Shown: positions 30,968 to 40,138, numbered from the stretch's first letter. The stretch: 64,000 bases of DNA from Ideonella sp. WA131b (GCA_023657425.1 JAGTJW010000001.1:1798001-1862000), one strand, 5' to 3'. The notes: generated from the letters alone by a model not told the origin. Translations and numbers: made by a program.

Positions 30968-31750
30968 GTGTCTGAGCGCATCCCGCAGACGGCCGAACGA
31001 TGGACCGATGCCGCCGCGCTCGGTGCCGCGGCCGTGACCGTGGTCACCGTGTGCCGCAATCCCGGCGCGCTGCTCGGGCAGGCCATCGCCAGCGTCCAGG
31101 CGCTGCAACGCCCCGATGTCGCGCACGTGGTGATCGACGGCGCCTCCAGCGACGGCACGCTGGCCTGCCTGCGCGCCATGCGCGGCCGGCTCGCGCATTG
31201 GCAGAGCGAGCCGGATGCCGGCATCTACGACGCCATGAACAAGGGCTGGGCCCTTGCGGAGGACGAGTCGTACATCCTCTTCCTGGGGGCCGACGACCGG
31301 CTGGAATCGCTGCCCTCCGCGGCCGAGCTGCTGCAGGCGCGCAGCCGCGGGGTGGTGTTGATCTACGGCGAGGCGACCGTTGGCGAAACGCCCTTCGTGT
31401 CGCGCTACACCGACGAGCTGCGCTTCGGCAACACGCTGCACCACCAGGCACTGCTGGTGCACAAGCGGGCCCATCTGCAGCCGCCGTTCGACCCGCGTTT
31501 GCGCGTCTATGGCGACTGGGACTTCAACCTGCGCCTCTGGAAGCAAGGGGCGCAGGCCGAGCACCTGCCTTCGCTGCGCAGTCGGGTGGGGCCGGGCGGT
31601 CTGAGCAGCTCCTTGCCGCTCGGCGAGACGCTGCGGGTCGTGCACCGCCACTCGGGCCCGTGGCAGGCCGCCCATCTGGCTGGCTGGATGGCCTGGAAGT
31701 GGCTTCGCGCGCTCATGAGGCGGCCAGGCGGCAGGCGCAGCGGCCTGTAG
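30968..31750 (+). CDS. family 2 glycosyltransferase (WcaA/PgaC-like short form)
   Basis: The 260-residue GT2 has VTVVTVCRNPGALLGQAI, donor motif VIDGASSDGTLA, the segment SEPDAGIYDAMNKGW and metal loop FLGADD. The DAGIYDAMNKG signature is typical of short colanic-acid-type transferases. Start GTG 30968 is followed directly by the fold, and upstream sequence is intergenic. Confidence 0.87.
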   Translation: MSERIPQTAERWTDAAALGAAAVTVVTVCRNPGALLGQAIASVQALQRPDVAHVVIDGASSDGTLACLRAMRGRLAHWQSEPDAGIYDAMNKGWALAEDESYILFLGADDRLESLPSAAELLQARSRGVVLIYGEATVGETPFVSRYTDELRFGNTLHHQALLVHKRAHLQPPFDPRLRVYGDWDFNLRLWKQGAQAEHLPSLRSRVGPGGLSSSLPLGETLRVVHRHSGPWQAAHLAGWMAWKWLRALMRRPGGRRSGL

Positions 31751-31847
31751 GCGCGTGGGCGGCAGCCATCCAGCCCCGCGCGCGCCCCGCCCTGGGCGAG
31801 AATCCGCGCCCACGCCCGCCCCGGGCCCGCCTGCTGCCTGCTGCCCT

Positions 31848-32852
31848 GTGCGTGTCTCCGTCATCGTGCCCTGCCGCAACGAAGCCGCGTTCATCGACGC
31901 CTTCGTGGCCGCCGTGCGGGCCCAGCGCCTGCCCGCGGGCAGCGAGCTCGAGCTCGTGGTGGCCGACGGCGCCAGCGACGACGGCACGCGCCAGCGGCTC
32001 GACGCGCTGGCGGCGGCGGAGCCGCGGCTGCGTGTGCTCGACAACCCCGAGCGCATCACCCCCGTGGCGCTGAACCGCGCCATCGCCGCCAGCCGCGGCG
32101 AGGTGCTGGTGCGCATGGACGTGCACACCCGCTACGCCCCCGACTACGTGGCGATGTGCGCGCAGGTGCTGGCCGAGACCGGCGCCGACTGCGTGGGTGG
32201 CGCCTGGCGGCCGGTGGGCGAGGGCGCCACCGGCCGGGCCATCGCGGCGGCCTTCCGCAGCCGCTTTGGCAGCGGCGGCGCGGCCTCGCGGCGCGAGGGC
32301 TATAGCGGCCCGGTCGACACCGTCTACCTCGGCGCCTGGCGGCGCGAGACGCTGCTGGCCCTGGGCGGCTTCGACGAGGCGCTGGTGCGCAACCAAGATG
32401 ACGAGCTGGCGCTGCGCATCACCCGCGGCGGTGGCCGCGTCTGGCAAGACGCGCGCATCGTCAGCCACTACACCCCGCGCGAGAGCCTGGGCGCGCTGGG
32501 GCGGCAGTTCTTCCAGTACGGCTACTGGAAGCTGGCCGTCATCCGCAAGCACCGGCTGCCGGCCTCGGCGCGCCACCTGGTGCCCTTTGGCTTTGTGGCC
32601 ACCTTGCTGCTGCTGGCGCTGGCCGCGCCGTGGTGGGCGCCGGCCGCCGCGGCCCTGGCCGCGCTGGGCGGTGCCTACGCGCTGGCGCTGCTGGCCAACG
32701 GGCTGCTGGCCGCGCCGCGACTGGCCCTGCGCGTGGCCCTGGCCACCGCCTGCATGCAGCTGGGCTACGGCCTGGGCTTCGGCCGCGCGCTGTTCGAGCG
32801 GGTGGTCCTGCGCCGCGGCCCGGCCGCGGCCATGACGCGCCTCACGCGCTGA
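31848..32852 (+). CDS. family 2 glycosyltransferase with C-terminal membrane helices (ExoA-like)
   Basis: The 334-residue protein has VSVIVPCRNEAAFIDAF, donor site VVADGASDDGT and metal loop VRMDVHTRYAPDY. The QDDELALRI and the YWKLAVIRKH segments are followed by two or three hydrophobic helices from about residue 240. This resembles ExoA succinoglycan-type transferases. GTG 31848 is preferred because the 31 residues before it, in frame, are a Pro/Ala-rich non-homologous stretch. Confidence 0.85.
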   Translation: MRVSVIVPCRNEAAFIDAFVAAVRAQRLPAGSELELVVADGASDDGTRQRLDALAAAEPRLRVLDNPERITPVALNRAIAASRGEVLVRMDVHTRYAPDYVAMCAQVLAETGADCVGGAWRPVGEGATGRAIAAAFRSRFGSGGAASRREGYSGPVDTVYLGAWRRETLLALGGFDEALVRNQDDELALRITRGGGRVWQDARIVSHYTPRESLGALGRQFFQYGYWKLAVIRKHRLPASARHLVPFGFVATLLLLALAAPWWAPAAAALAALGGAYALALLANGLLAAPRLALRVALATACMQLGYGLGFGRALFERVVLRRGPAAAMTRLTR

Positions 32853-32868
32853 TCGCCTGAGGCCCGCC

Positions 32869-33573
32869 ATGCAAGAGCCCGACGACGACGTCGCCGCGAT
32901 GGCCGGCCGCTACGCGCGCCGCGCGGCGCTGGCCGGCCTGTACGGCCCGCTGCGCCCCGAGGTGATGCAGGCCCGCCACGAGCGCCTGCGCGTGCTGGCC
33001 GCCTTGCTGCGCCGCCACGCCCGCGCCCCGCTGGGCGAGCTGCGCCTGCTTGAGGTGGGCTGCGGCCAGGGCGGCAACCTGCTCGATCTCATCGGCCTTG
33101 GTTTCGAGCCCGCCCACCTGCTGGCCAACGAGTTGCTGCCCGAGCGCGCCGCCGCCGCCCGCGCCCGCCTGCCCACCGCCGTGCGCGTGCTGCCGGGCGA
33201 CGCCCTGGCCCTGCCGCTGCCCGACGCCGGGCTCGACCTGATCCTGCAGAGCACCGTCTTCAGCAGCCTGCTCGACCCCGGCTTCCGCGCCCGCCTGGCG
33301 GCGCGCCTGTGGGCCTGGCTCAAGCCCGGCGGCGCGGTCATCTGGTACGACTTCGCCGTGGGCAACCCCCGCAACCCCGACGTCGCCGGCATGCCCTTGG
33401 CCGAACTGCGGCGGCTGTTCCCGGCCGCTAGCATCGATGCCCGCCGCGTCACGCTGGCGCCGCCGCTGGCGCGCCGGGCCGCGGCGCTGCACCCGGCGCT
33501 GCCGGCCCTGCTGAACACCGTGCCGCTGCTGCGCACCCACCGCCTGGCGTGGATCGCCAAACCCGATGCCTGA
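32869..33573 (+). CDS. class I SAM-dependent methyltransferase
   Basis: The 234-residue protein has methyltransferase motif [17 protein letters not shown], post-I acidic residue in ANELLPERA, and a motif IV-like [14 protein letters not shown]. The domain is complete but the acceptor is unknown; cluster context suggests a sugar or lipid-linked glycan. It overlaps the aminotransferase gene by 8 bp. Confidence 0.85.
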   Translation: MQEPDDDVAAMAGRYARRAALAGLYGPLRPEVMQARHERLRVLAALLRRHARAPLGELRLLEVGCGQGGNLLDLIGLGFEPAHLLANELLPERAAAARARLPTAVRVLPGDALALPLPDAGLDLILQSTVFSSLLDPGFRARLAARLWAWLKPGGAVIWYDFAVGNPRNPDVAGMPLAELRRLFPAASIDARRVTLAPPLARRAAALHPALPALLNTVPLLRTHRLAWIAKPDA

Positions 33574-34795
33574 TCAGCCCGCCCCGCCCCAGCCACCCTT
33601 CCTGCCCTTTGCCCTGCCCGACATCGGCGAGGCCGAGATCGCCGAGGTCGTGGACACGCTGCGCTCGGGCTGGGTGACCACCGGCCCCAAGGCGGCCCGC
33701 TTCGAGCGCGCCTTCGCGCAGTTCCTGGGCGACGAGGCTCTGCACTGCATCGCCGTCAACAGCGCCACCGCCGGCCTGCACCTGGCGCTGGAGGCCGTGG
33801 GCATCGGCCCCGGCGACGAGGTCATCACCACCACCCACACCTTCACCGCCACCGCCGAGGTGGTGCGCTACCTCGGCGCCGACGTGAAGCTGGTGGACGT
33901 GGACCCGGCCACGCTCAACATCGACCCGGCCGCGGTGGAAGCCGCCATCACGCCGCGCACCAAGGCGATCATCCCGGTGCACTACGCCGGCCTGGCGGCC
34001 GACATGCCGGCCTTGCTGGCCATCGCCAGCAAGCACGGCCTGAAGGTGGTGGAAGACGCCGCGCACGCACTGCCCACCACCTGCCAGGGCCGCCTGGTGG
34101 GCACGCTCGGCAGCGACGCCACGGTCTTCAGCTTCTATGCCAACAAGACCATCACCACGGGCGAAGGCGGCATGCTGGTGACGCGCAACGAGGCCCTGGC
34201 CCGGCGCGCCAGGCTCATGCGCCTGCACGGCATGAACCGCGACGCCTTCGACCGCTACACCGCCAACGTGCCGGCCTGGTACTACGAGATCGTGGCGCCG
34301 GGCTTCAAGTACAACCTGACGGACATCGCGGCGGCGCTGGGCATCCAGCAGCTCAGCCGAGCGCAGGCCTTCCATGCGCAGCGCTGCCAGCTGGCGGCGG
34401 ACTACGACGAAGCCCTGGCCGGGTTGCCGCTGGTGCTGCCGCCGCAGCCCCTGGCCGGCGACCAGCACGCCTGGCACCTCTACGTGCTGCGCCTGGCCGA
34501 GGGCGCCGGCATCGAACGCGACCGGCTCATCGAAAGCCTCTACGCAGCCGGCATCGGCTGCAGCGTGCACTACATCCCCCTGCACCTGCACCCGTACTGG
34601 CGCGACCGCTACGCCCTGCACCCCGCGCAGTTTCCGCACAGCCAGAGGGCCTACGAGCGCATGCTGAGCCTGCCGCTTTACACGCGCATGGGGCTGGCCG
34701 ACGTGCAGCGCGTGGCAGCGGCCGTGCGGCAGGCGCTGGGCGCCCGGTCTGGATCTGTACAATTTCAAGATCCAACTTTGAAACAGTACAAGTAG
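33566..34795 (+). CDS. DegT/DnrJ/EryC1/StrS aminotransferase (PglE/PseC-like)
   Basis: This PLP enzyme likely aminates a UDP-4-keto-6-deoxy-sugar. The 409-residue protein has the DegT signatures [21 protein letters not shown] and the PLP lysine in [15 protein letters not shown]. Its presumed partner is the 4,6-dehydratase split by the IS21 element downstream. The last ~14 residues (from GSVQFQ) are encoded by an AT-rich palindromic stretch unlike the rest, so the native C-terminus may have been replaced. Confidence 0.92.
   Translation: MPDQPAPPQPPFLPFALPDIGEAEIAEVVDTLRSGWVTTGPKAARFERAFAQFLGDEALHCIAVNSATAGLHLALEAVGIGPGDEVITTTHTFTATAEVVRYLGADVKLVDVDPATLNIDPAAVEAAITPRTKAIIPVHYAGLAADMPALLAIASKHGLKVVEDAAHALPTTCQGRLVGTLGSDATVFSFYANKTITTGEGGMLVTRNEALARRARLMRLHGMNRDAFDRYTANVPAWYYEIVAPGFKYNLTDIAAALGIQQLSRAQAFHAQRCQLAADYDEALAGLPLVLPPQPLAGDQHAWHLYVLRLAEGAGIERDRLIESLYAAGIGCSVHYIPLHLHPYWRDRYALHPAQFPHSQRAYERMLSLPLYTRMGLADVQRVAAAVRQALGARSGSVQFQDPTLKQYK
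34756..34790. promoter_or_regulatory. AT-rich palindrome before the AAA ATPase gene, possible operator
   Basis: Arms 34756-34768 and 34778-34790 pair at 11 of 13 positions around a 9-nt loop. A second short inverted repeat, GGATCT (34751-34756) with AGATCC (34768-34773), overlaps it. The AT-rich block contrasts with surrounding GC-rich DNA and lies 36-70 bp before the ATPase start. It could be the ATPase promoter/operator or a scar of its insertion. Confidence 0.45.
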
Positions 34796-34825
34796 CCGGC
34801 CCACCCCGGCCCTTCCATCCTTGCC

Positions 34826-35983
34826 ATGATCACCCGCCAGGCTGCGACCACGCTGCACCAGCTCGCCCTGGGCTTCCCGGTGCTGGTGATCACAGGCCCG
34901 CGCCAGTCGGGCAAGACGACCCTGGCGCGCCAGGGCTTCCCGCAGCTGCCCTATGTGAACCTCGAGGATCCTGACACGCGCGCGCTGGCCAGCTCCGACC
35001 CGCGGCGTTTCTTCGGCCGGCTGGCGGGTGGTGCGGTGCTCGACGAGGTCCAGCGCGCGCCGCAGCTGCTGTCCTACCTTCTCGGCGTGGCCGATGCGTC
35101 ACCGCAGATGGGGCGCTGGGTGCTCACCGGCTCGCAGCAGTTCGGCCTGATGGACGGCGTGACGCAGTCTTTGGCCGGCCGGGCCGGCCTGCTGACGCTG
35201 CTGCCGCTGAGCAACGCCGAACTGCAGGGGCGCCCAGGCACGCTGGAGCAGCGCCTCTGGCAGGGCAGCTACCCGACGCTCCACGCCGAGGGCCGCCAAC
35301 TGCGCCCCGAACACTGGTACGCCAGCTACATGGCCACTTACGTCGAACGTGACGTGCGCCAGCTGCTCAACGTGGCCAACCTGCAGCTCTTCCAGCGTTT
35401 CGTGGCCATGTGTGCGGCGCGCAGCGGGCAGCTGCTGAACCTCAACGCCATGGCGTCCGACTGCGGCATCAGCCAGCCCACCGCCCGCCAGTGGCTCACG
35501 GTGCTCCAGGCCAGCCATCTGCTGACGCTGCTGCCACCGCATCACCGCAATTTCGGCAAACGCCTGGTCAAGACACCCAAGCTGTATTTCCTGGACACCG
35601 GCCTGCTGTGCTGGCTGCTGCGCATCGGCTCGGCGGAGGAGCTGCTGATCCACCCCGCCCGAGGTGCCGTCTTCGAGACCTGGGTCGTGGCCGAGGCCCT
35701 GAAGCACCGATACAACCTCGGCCTGCCCGCGGACCTCTACTTCTGGCGCGACAACCACGGCCTGGAGGTGGACCTGCTCTTCGAGTCTGCCGGCCGCCTG
35801 CACAGCGTGGAGTGCAAGTCGGGCACCACCTATGTCGCGGACTGGATGGACGCCGCCCGCCGCTGGCGGGCCGCCGCCGGTGCCCAGGCGGCGGGCACCA
35901 CCTTGGTCTACGGTGGCGACGAGGGCTTCGATCGCGAAGACCACCGCGTGCTGAGCTGGCGCGAGCTGGGTGCGGTCGCATAG
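34826..35983 (+). CDS. AAA ATPase with DUF4143 domain
   Basis: The 385-residue protein has a P-loop GPRQSGKTT, Walker B GGAVLDEVQRAP, and sensor-like VLTGSQQF. A winged-helix segment (SQPTARQWLTVL) and a C-terminal DUF4143/PDDEXK-like part with EVDLLFES and VECKSG follow. Such ATPases are widespread mobile accessory genes of unknown function. It breaks the polysaccharide cluster between the aminotransferase and phosphoglycosyl transferase genes and is probably an insertion. Confidence 0.88.
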   Translation: MITRQAATTLHQLALGFPVLVITGPRQSGKTTLARQGFPQLPYVNLEDPDTRALASSDPRRFFGRLAGGAVLDEVQRAPQLLSYLLGVADASPQMGRWVLTGSQQFGLMDGVTQSLAGRAGLLTLLPLSNAELQGRPGTLEQRLWQGSYPTLHAEGRQLRPEHWYASYMATYVERDVRQLLNVANLQLFQRFVAMCAARSGQLLNLNAMASDCGISQPTARQWLTVLQASHLLTLLPPHHRNFGKRLVKTPKLYFLDTGLLCWLLRIGSAEELLIHPARGAVFETWVVAEALKHRYNLGLPADLYFWRDNHGLEVDLLFESAGRLHSVECKSGTTYVADWMDAARRWRAAAGAQAAGTTLVYGGDEGFDREDHRVLSWRELGAVA

Positions 35984-36000
35984 CGCGGTGCAATGAGCCC

Positions 36001-36613
36001 ATGGCCAAGCGTCTGTTCGACATCGCCGTGAGCCTGCTCGTGCTGCTGCTGCTGGCCCTGCCCATGCTGGCCATCGCGGCCTGGATCCGGCTCGACTCGC
36101 CCGGGCCGGTGTTTTTTGGCCAGCAGCGCGTGGGCCGCCACGGTGTGCCGTTTGTCATCCACAAGTTCCGCACCATGCGCCATGTGGCGGAAGCCGGTGC
36201 CACGGGTCTGCCGCTCACCGTGGGGAACGATGCCCGCATCACCCGCGCCGGCCGCTGGCTGCGCCGCACGCGGCTCGACGAGCTGCCGCAGCTGCTGAAC
36301 GTGCTCGCGGGCCACATGAGTCTGGTGGGCCCGCGCCCCGAGGTGCCGCGCTACGTGGCGCTGGTCTCGCCAGAGTTGCGCGCGCGCGCTGGCCGTGCGC
36401 CCTGGCATCACCGACCCGGCCTCGCTGGAGCACCTTGATGAAGCCGCGCTGCTGGCCGCCGCGGCCGACCCCGAGCGCGAGTACGTCGAGCGCATCCTCC
36501 CGCGCAAGGTAGCGCAGGCGGCGGCCTACGCCGAGCGCGCCACACTGGCATCAGACCTGGCCGTGCTGGCGCGCACGGTGCGTGCGCTGCTGCGGCGGCG
36601 GCCAAGCCCATGA
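36001..36613 (+). pseudogene. phosphoglycosyl transferase (PglC-like sugar transferase), frameshifted
   Basis: The first frame (from ATG 36001) encodes the monotopic sugar-transferase fold: N-terminal membrane hairpin, HKFRTMRH, TRLDELPQLLNVL and LVGPRPEVPRY. At a (GC)6 run, 36378-36389, the frame shifts by +1. The rest, beginning AVRPGITDPASLEHLDEAA, continues in the next frame to TGA 36613. One extra GC unit would restore a normal ~200-residue enzyme. This could be a true pseudogene, a slippage-variable gene or a sequencing error. Its stop overlaps the next start (ATGA at 36610). Confidence 0.85.
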
Positions 36614-36694
36614 AGGCCGCCGCCGCTTTAGGCCTCTGGCACCGGCTCGACCTGCTGCTGGCGCGCCTGCGCCGCCACCGCGAGCCGCTGGCGC
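36610..36694 (+). pseudogene. 5' fragment of the membrane 4,6-dehydratase, cut by the IS21 element
   Basis: ATG 36610 begins LWHRLDLLLARLRRHREPLAL and then runs into the IS end, stopping at 36711. If the IS and one copy of the 5-bp target repeat are removed, codons join in frame to LVDAAVVALCWNATYLF at 40144 onward, giving one uninterrupted protein. The start is coupled to the preceding sugar-transferase stop. Confidence 0.85.
36690..36694. repeat. IS21 target-site duplication, left copy (GGCGC)
   Basis: GGCGC lies immediately left of the element; an identical copy is at 40139-40143 immediately right. Removing the element plus one copy restores the dehydratase frame. Confidence 0.85.
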
Positions 36695-36884
36695 TGTGGG
36701 CGCCGGCTTGAATTTGTCTTCTTTCAGCCGGTCTGAACGTGCGTGTTCTTGCTGATCCGTCTTCTTCGGATCACCGTCTCTGACGGTCTTCTTCAGCTCC
36801 GTTCTCCTTCTTCTTCAGACTCTGCGCCGACGAGTGTTCGCTCGAGGTGGTTGTCGCGCTCGACGGGTTCGTTGGGGAGCGACG

Positions 36885-37442
36885 ATGGCCAAGGCGGGAC
36901 AGCGCAAGTGCATGTCGTGCGGGGAGTTTTTCCTCCCCGACCATCGCAGCGGTGAACGTCAGCGCTACTGCTGCGCCGTCGATTGCCGGCGCGCGAGCAA
37001 GGCAGCCAGCCAGGCCGCCTGGTTGTCCAAGCCATCCAACCGCGACTACTTCAGCGGCCCCGTGCACGTCGCCCGCGTCCAGGCTTGGCGCGCCGCGCAT
37101 CCCGGCTACAGCTGCGACCGGGTGCGCCCGCCGCGGGCGTTACAAGATCTCTTGCCGCTGCAAGTGCCTGATTCGATTGAGGAATCGGCCAATCGTGTCG
37201 AGGCTCCCGGGGCGCCCCCGACCGTGGCGTTACAAGATCTCTTGATCGCCGAATCGCCTTTGCTGGCGGGGCTTGTGGCCCATCTGTTCCAGCCGGCGCT
37301 ACAAGATGACATGGCCAGCACCACCCGGCGCCTCGTACAACTTGGGCGCGACGTGATCAACGGGAGGTGCGGTGAAGGCCATCAAGCAGCTACTTCGGCC
37401 CGAGCGGCTGCGCCAGGTCCCCGAGCAGTTCAGCTGGGTTGA
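36885..37442 (+). CDS. IS21 passenger: zinc-finger-like protein
   Basis: The 185-residue product has an N-terminal cysteine cluster (CMSCGEFFLPDHRSG, then YCCAVDC) that looks like a zinc-binding motif, followed by GPVHVARVQAWRAAHPGYS. The second half contains two repeats of ALQDLL encoded by direct DNA repeats (about 37137 and 37228). No function is recognised. It lies inside the IS, overlaps the next gene by 71 bp, and may regulate transposition or bind DNA ends. Confidence 0.65.
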   Translation: MAKAGQRKCMSCGEFFLPDHRSGERQRYCCAVDCRRASKAASQAAWLSKPSNRDYFSGPVHVARVQAWRAAHPGYSCDRVRPPRALQDLLPLQVPDSIEESANRVEAPGAPPTVALQDLLIAESPLLAGLVAHLFQPALQDDMASTTRRLVQLGRDVINGRCGEGHQAATSARAAAPGPRAVQLG

Positions 37443-37794
37443 CCAGGCGCTCGTGCAGCAGCACTTCATCGACCGCTGTGAGGCCCGCTCGGCGGCGCTG
37501 TACCTGTTCCTGGTCACGGTGTCCGATGCCCAGGGCCTGAGCTACTACGGCTCGGCCACGCTCGCCCGGCGGCTGCACCTGAGTGACGAGCAGTTCGCCG
37601 CGGCACGCCAGCAGCTCATCGAGCTGGATCTCATCGCCTATCGCTCGCCGCTGTACCAGGTGCTGGCCCTGCCGGGGACCGTGGCGGCGCAGCGCCCGGC
37701 GCCGCGTCCACCGGGCGTTGCCGGGGCCAACACCGGCGGCCAGCCCGTGAGCCTGGCCGCGCTGCTGCAGCAGGCTCGAGCGCGCCGTGGTTGA
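37372..37794 (+). CDS. IS21 passenger: winged-helix-like protein
   Basis: The 140-residue protein starts MKAIKQLLRPERLRQV and has an ALYLFLVTVSDAQGLSYYG then ARRLHLSDEQFAAARQQLIE segment, which resembles a replication- or Crp-type winged helix. The C-terminal third is Pro/Ala-rich. GGGAGG precedes the GTG start. It overlaps istA by 8 bp, so it is probably translated with the transposase. Function not known. Confidence 0.65.
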   Translation: MKAIKQLLRPERLRQVPEQFSWVDQALVQQHFIDRCEARSAALYLFLVTVSDAQGLSYYGSATLARRLHLSDEQFAAARQQLIELDLIAYRSPLYQVLALPGTVAAQRPAPRPPGVAGANTGGQPVSLAALLQQARARRG

Positions 37795-39247
37795 CTACGA
37801 GACCTACTGCCGCATCCGTGACCACCTGGTGCGCCAGCAACTCACGGTGGCGCAGACCGCGCGAGCGCTGGGCCTGGATGTACGCACCGTCGCCCGGTGG
37901 GCGCAGGCCGAACAGTTCCGAGCGCGCAAGGCCGTGCTGCGCGCCAGCAAGCTCGACGCCTTCAAGGGCCAGATCGTGCGCTGGCTCGACGCCCACCCGT
38001 ACAGCGCCCAGCAGATCTACCAGCGGCTGCTCGAGGCCGGCTACGGCGGCGGCATCACCATCGTCAAGGACTACGTGCACCGCATCCGCCCGCGACAGCG
38101 GCCGGCCTTCCTCAAGCTGGACTTCGAGCCGGGCGAGTGCGCGCAGCTCGACTGGGGTGAGTTCGGCACCGTCGCCGTGGGCAACACGCGCCGGCGCCTG
38201 AGCTTCTTCGTGATGGTGCTGTGCTACAGCCGGCGCATGTACCTGGAGTTCACCGTGTCGCAGGAGATGGAGTTCTTCCTGGCCTGCCACGAGAACGCCT
38301 TCGCCGCCTTCGGTTCAGTGCCCGCGCGGCTGATGGTCGACAACCTGAAGTCCGCCGTGCTCAAGCGCCTGGTCGGTGAGGCGCCGGTGTTCAACCCCAA
38401 GTACCTCGACTTCTCGCGCCATTGGGGCTTCCAGATCACCCCCTGCAACGTGGCTTCGGGTTGGGAGAAGGGACGCGTGGAGAACGGCGTGGGTTACGTG
38501 AAGAAGAACTTCCTGGCCGGCCAGGAGTTCATCGACTTCAGCGCCGTGCAGCCCGCCGCGCAGCTGTGGGTGGACACGGTGGCCGACGTGCGCGTGCACG
38601 GCGCCACCCAGCGCCGACCCGTGGACATGTTCGAGGAAGAGCGCGCCCGCCTCAAGCGGCTCAACCCCGTCGGGTTCGACCTCGCACGCGTGCGCACGGC
38701 AAGCGTCAACAAGCAGTTCCGCGTCGCGCTGGACTCCAACACCTACTCCGTGCCCTCGCGCCATGTGGGTCAACGCCTGACCCTGAAGGCCTGGGCCGAC
38801 CGCTTGTGCATCTATGCCCACGACCAACTCGTCGCGCTCCACGCGCGAAGCATGCAGCGCAACAAGGACTTCGAGCTTGCCGAGCACGCCCAGCAACTCG
38901 CCCAGCAGCGCAAGAGCGCCCGCGAGCAACGCCTGCTGGTGCAGTTCCTGGCCCTGTCGCCGCGCGCCCAAGCCTACCGCGAGGGCCTGGAGGCCCGGCG
39001 TGTGAACGCCCGGGTGCACCTGCGCCAGATCCTCGCCCTGGCCGAGATGCACGGCCGCGAGGCCGTCGAGCGCGCCATCGACGACGGTCTGGAGCTGCAG
39101 GCCTTCAGCGCCGAGTACATCGCCCACATCCTGGCCGCGCGCCGGCGCATCGGGGCCGAGCCCGCCGCCCTGCAGCTCACCCGCAGTGCCGACCTGCTCG
39201 ACATCGAGATCCCCGCGCCCGACCTGTCCATCTACGACCGTGAGTGA
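37787..39247 (+). CDS. istA: IS21-family transposase IstA
   Basis: The 486-residue DDE transposase has an N-terminal helix-turn-helix (LTVAQTARALGLDVRTVARW) and the retroviral-integrase-like core. The acidic residues appear in CAQLDWGEFG, LMVDNLKSAV and GRVENGVGYVKK. C-terminal sequence is basic and binds ends in family members. GTG 37787 overlaps the preceding gene. No frameshift or missing catalytic residue was seen, so it is likely active. Confidence 0.94.
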   Translation: MVDYETYCRIRDHLVRQQLTVAQTARALGLDVRTVARWAQAEQFRARKAVLRASKLDAFKGQIVRWLDAHPYSAQQIYQRLLEAGYGGGITIVKDYVHRIRPRQRPAFLKLDFEPGECAQLDWGEFGTVAVGNTRRRLSFFVMVLCYSRRMYLEFTVSQEMEFFLACHENAFAAFGSVPARLMVDNLKSAVLKRLVGEAPVFNPKYLDFSRHWGFQITPCNVASGWEKGRVENGVGYVKKNFLAGQEFIDFSAVQPAAQLWVDTVADVRVHGATQRRPVDMFEEERARLKRLNPVGFDLARVRTASVNKQFRVALDSNTYSVPSRHVGQRLTLKAWADRLCIYAHDQLVALHARSMQRNKDFELAEHAQQLAQQRKSAREQRLLVQFLALSPRAQAYREGLEARRVNARVHLRQILALAEMHGREAVERAIDDGLELQAFSAEYIAHILAARRRIGAEPAALQLTRSADLLDIEIPAPDLSIYDRE

Positions 39248-39260
39248 AGGAGCGACAACC

Positions 39261-40022
39261 ATGCGAGCACGCCACGCCCACCCCGATGCCCTGTCCGCGC
39301 AGGCCAAGCTCACCGCGCTGAACCTGCCGTTCATGCGCGAGAACTACCAGCCACTGGCCAAGGCCGCCGCCGACAAGCAGTGGTCGCACTTGGCCTACTT
39401 CGCCGAGCTGCTCAACGGCGAGGCCGCCCAGCGCGAGGACCGACGCGTGCAGCGCTGCATCCGCCAGGCCCGCTTCCCCGTGCTCAAGACCATCGACAAG
39501 TTCGACTGGAACTGGCCCACCAAGATCAACCGGCCGCAGATACAGAACCTGTTCCACCTGGACTTCGTGGCCCGGCACGCCAACGTGGTGTTCATCTCCG
39601 GCGTCGGCCTGGGCAAGAGCCACTTGATGACGGCCCTGGGCTATGCAGCGTGCCAGCGCGGGCACTCGGTGCTGTTCACCGGCGCCATCGACATCATCAA
39701 CACGCTGGCCACCGCGCAGGCCGCCGGCGGCCTCAAGCGGGCGCTGGCAGCCTACGTCAAGCCCGAGGTGCTGTGCATCGACGAGCTGGGCTACCTGCCC
39801 ATCGACAAGTTCGGCGCCGACTGCCTGTTCCAGATCATCAGCCACCGCTACGAGCGCGGCACCACGCTGTTGACAACGAATCGCCCGTACAAGCAATGGG
39901 CCGGGATCTTCAACAACGACGCGACCCTGGCCTCGGCACTCCTGGACAGGCTGCTGCACCACGTCGAGACCGTCGTGATCGAAGGCAAGAGCTACCGCGG
40001 CCAGTCACACGCCGAGATCTGA
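39261..40022 (+). CDS. istB: IS21 helper ATPase IstB
   Basis: IstB is an AAA+ ATPase that helps IstA select targets. The 253-residue protein has Walker A GVGLGKSHLMTAL, Walker B VLCIDELGYLP and the sensor TTLLTTNRPY. Start ATG 39261 follows AAGGAG at 39247-39252. It lies 13 bp after istA. The remaining 116 bp to the element end show no gene. Confidence 0.95.
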   Translation: MRARHAHPDALSAQAKLTALNLPFMRENYQPLAKAAADKQWSHLAYFAELLNGEAAQREDRRVQRCIRQARFPVLKTIDKFDWNWPTKINRPQIQNLFHLDFVARHANVVFISGVGLGKSHLMTALGYAACQRGHSVLFTGAIDIINTLATAQAAGGLKRALAAYVKPEVLCIDELGYLPIDKFGADCLFQIISHRYERGTTLLTTNRPYKQWAGIFNNDATLASALLDRLLHHVETVVIEGKSYRGQSHAEI

Positions 40023-40138
40023 AGCACGCCGGCATCCACTGCGTGCCGCGTCAGCGCCGGCATCACGCCACTCCCTCCGCGATCCCCTCAGCATTTCGAA
40101 ACCGGCCAGAACTCAACACGTTCGCACCGGCGCCCACA

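Larger units (their letters stand above)
36695..40138 (+). mobile_element. IS21-family insertion sequence, 3444 bp, with two extra genes
   Basis: Both ends carry the 12-bp inverted repeat TGTGGGCGCCGG with the TG...CA termini of the IS21 family, and the flanks are a 5-bp GGCGC duplication. Inside are istA and istB plus two upstream genes not usual for IS21. The left end holds four copies of a TCTTCTT-type motif (36716-36726, about 36759, 36786, 36808), candidate transposase-binding repeats. The element is intact by sequence and lies in the dehydratase gene. Confidence 0.9.
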
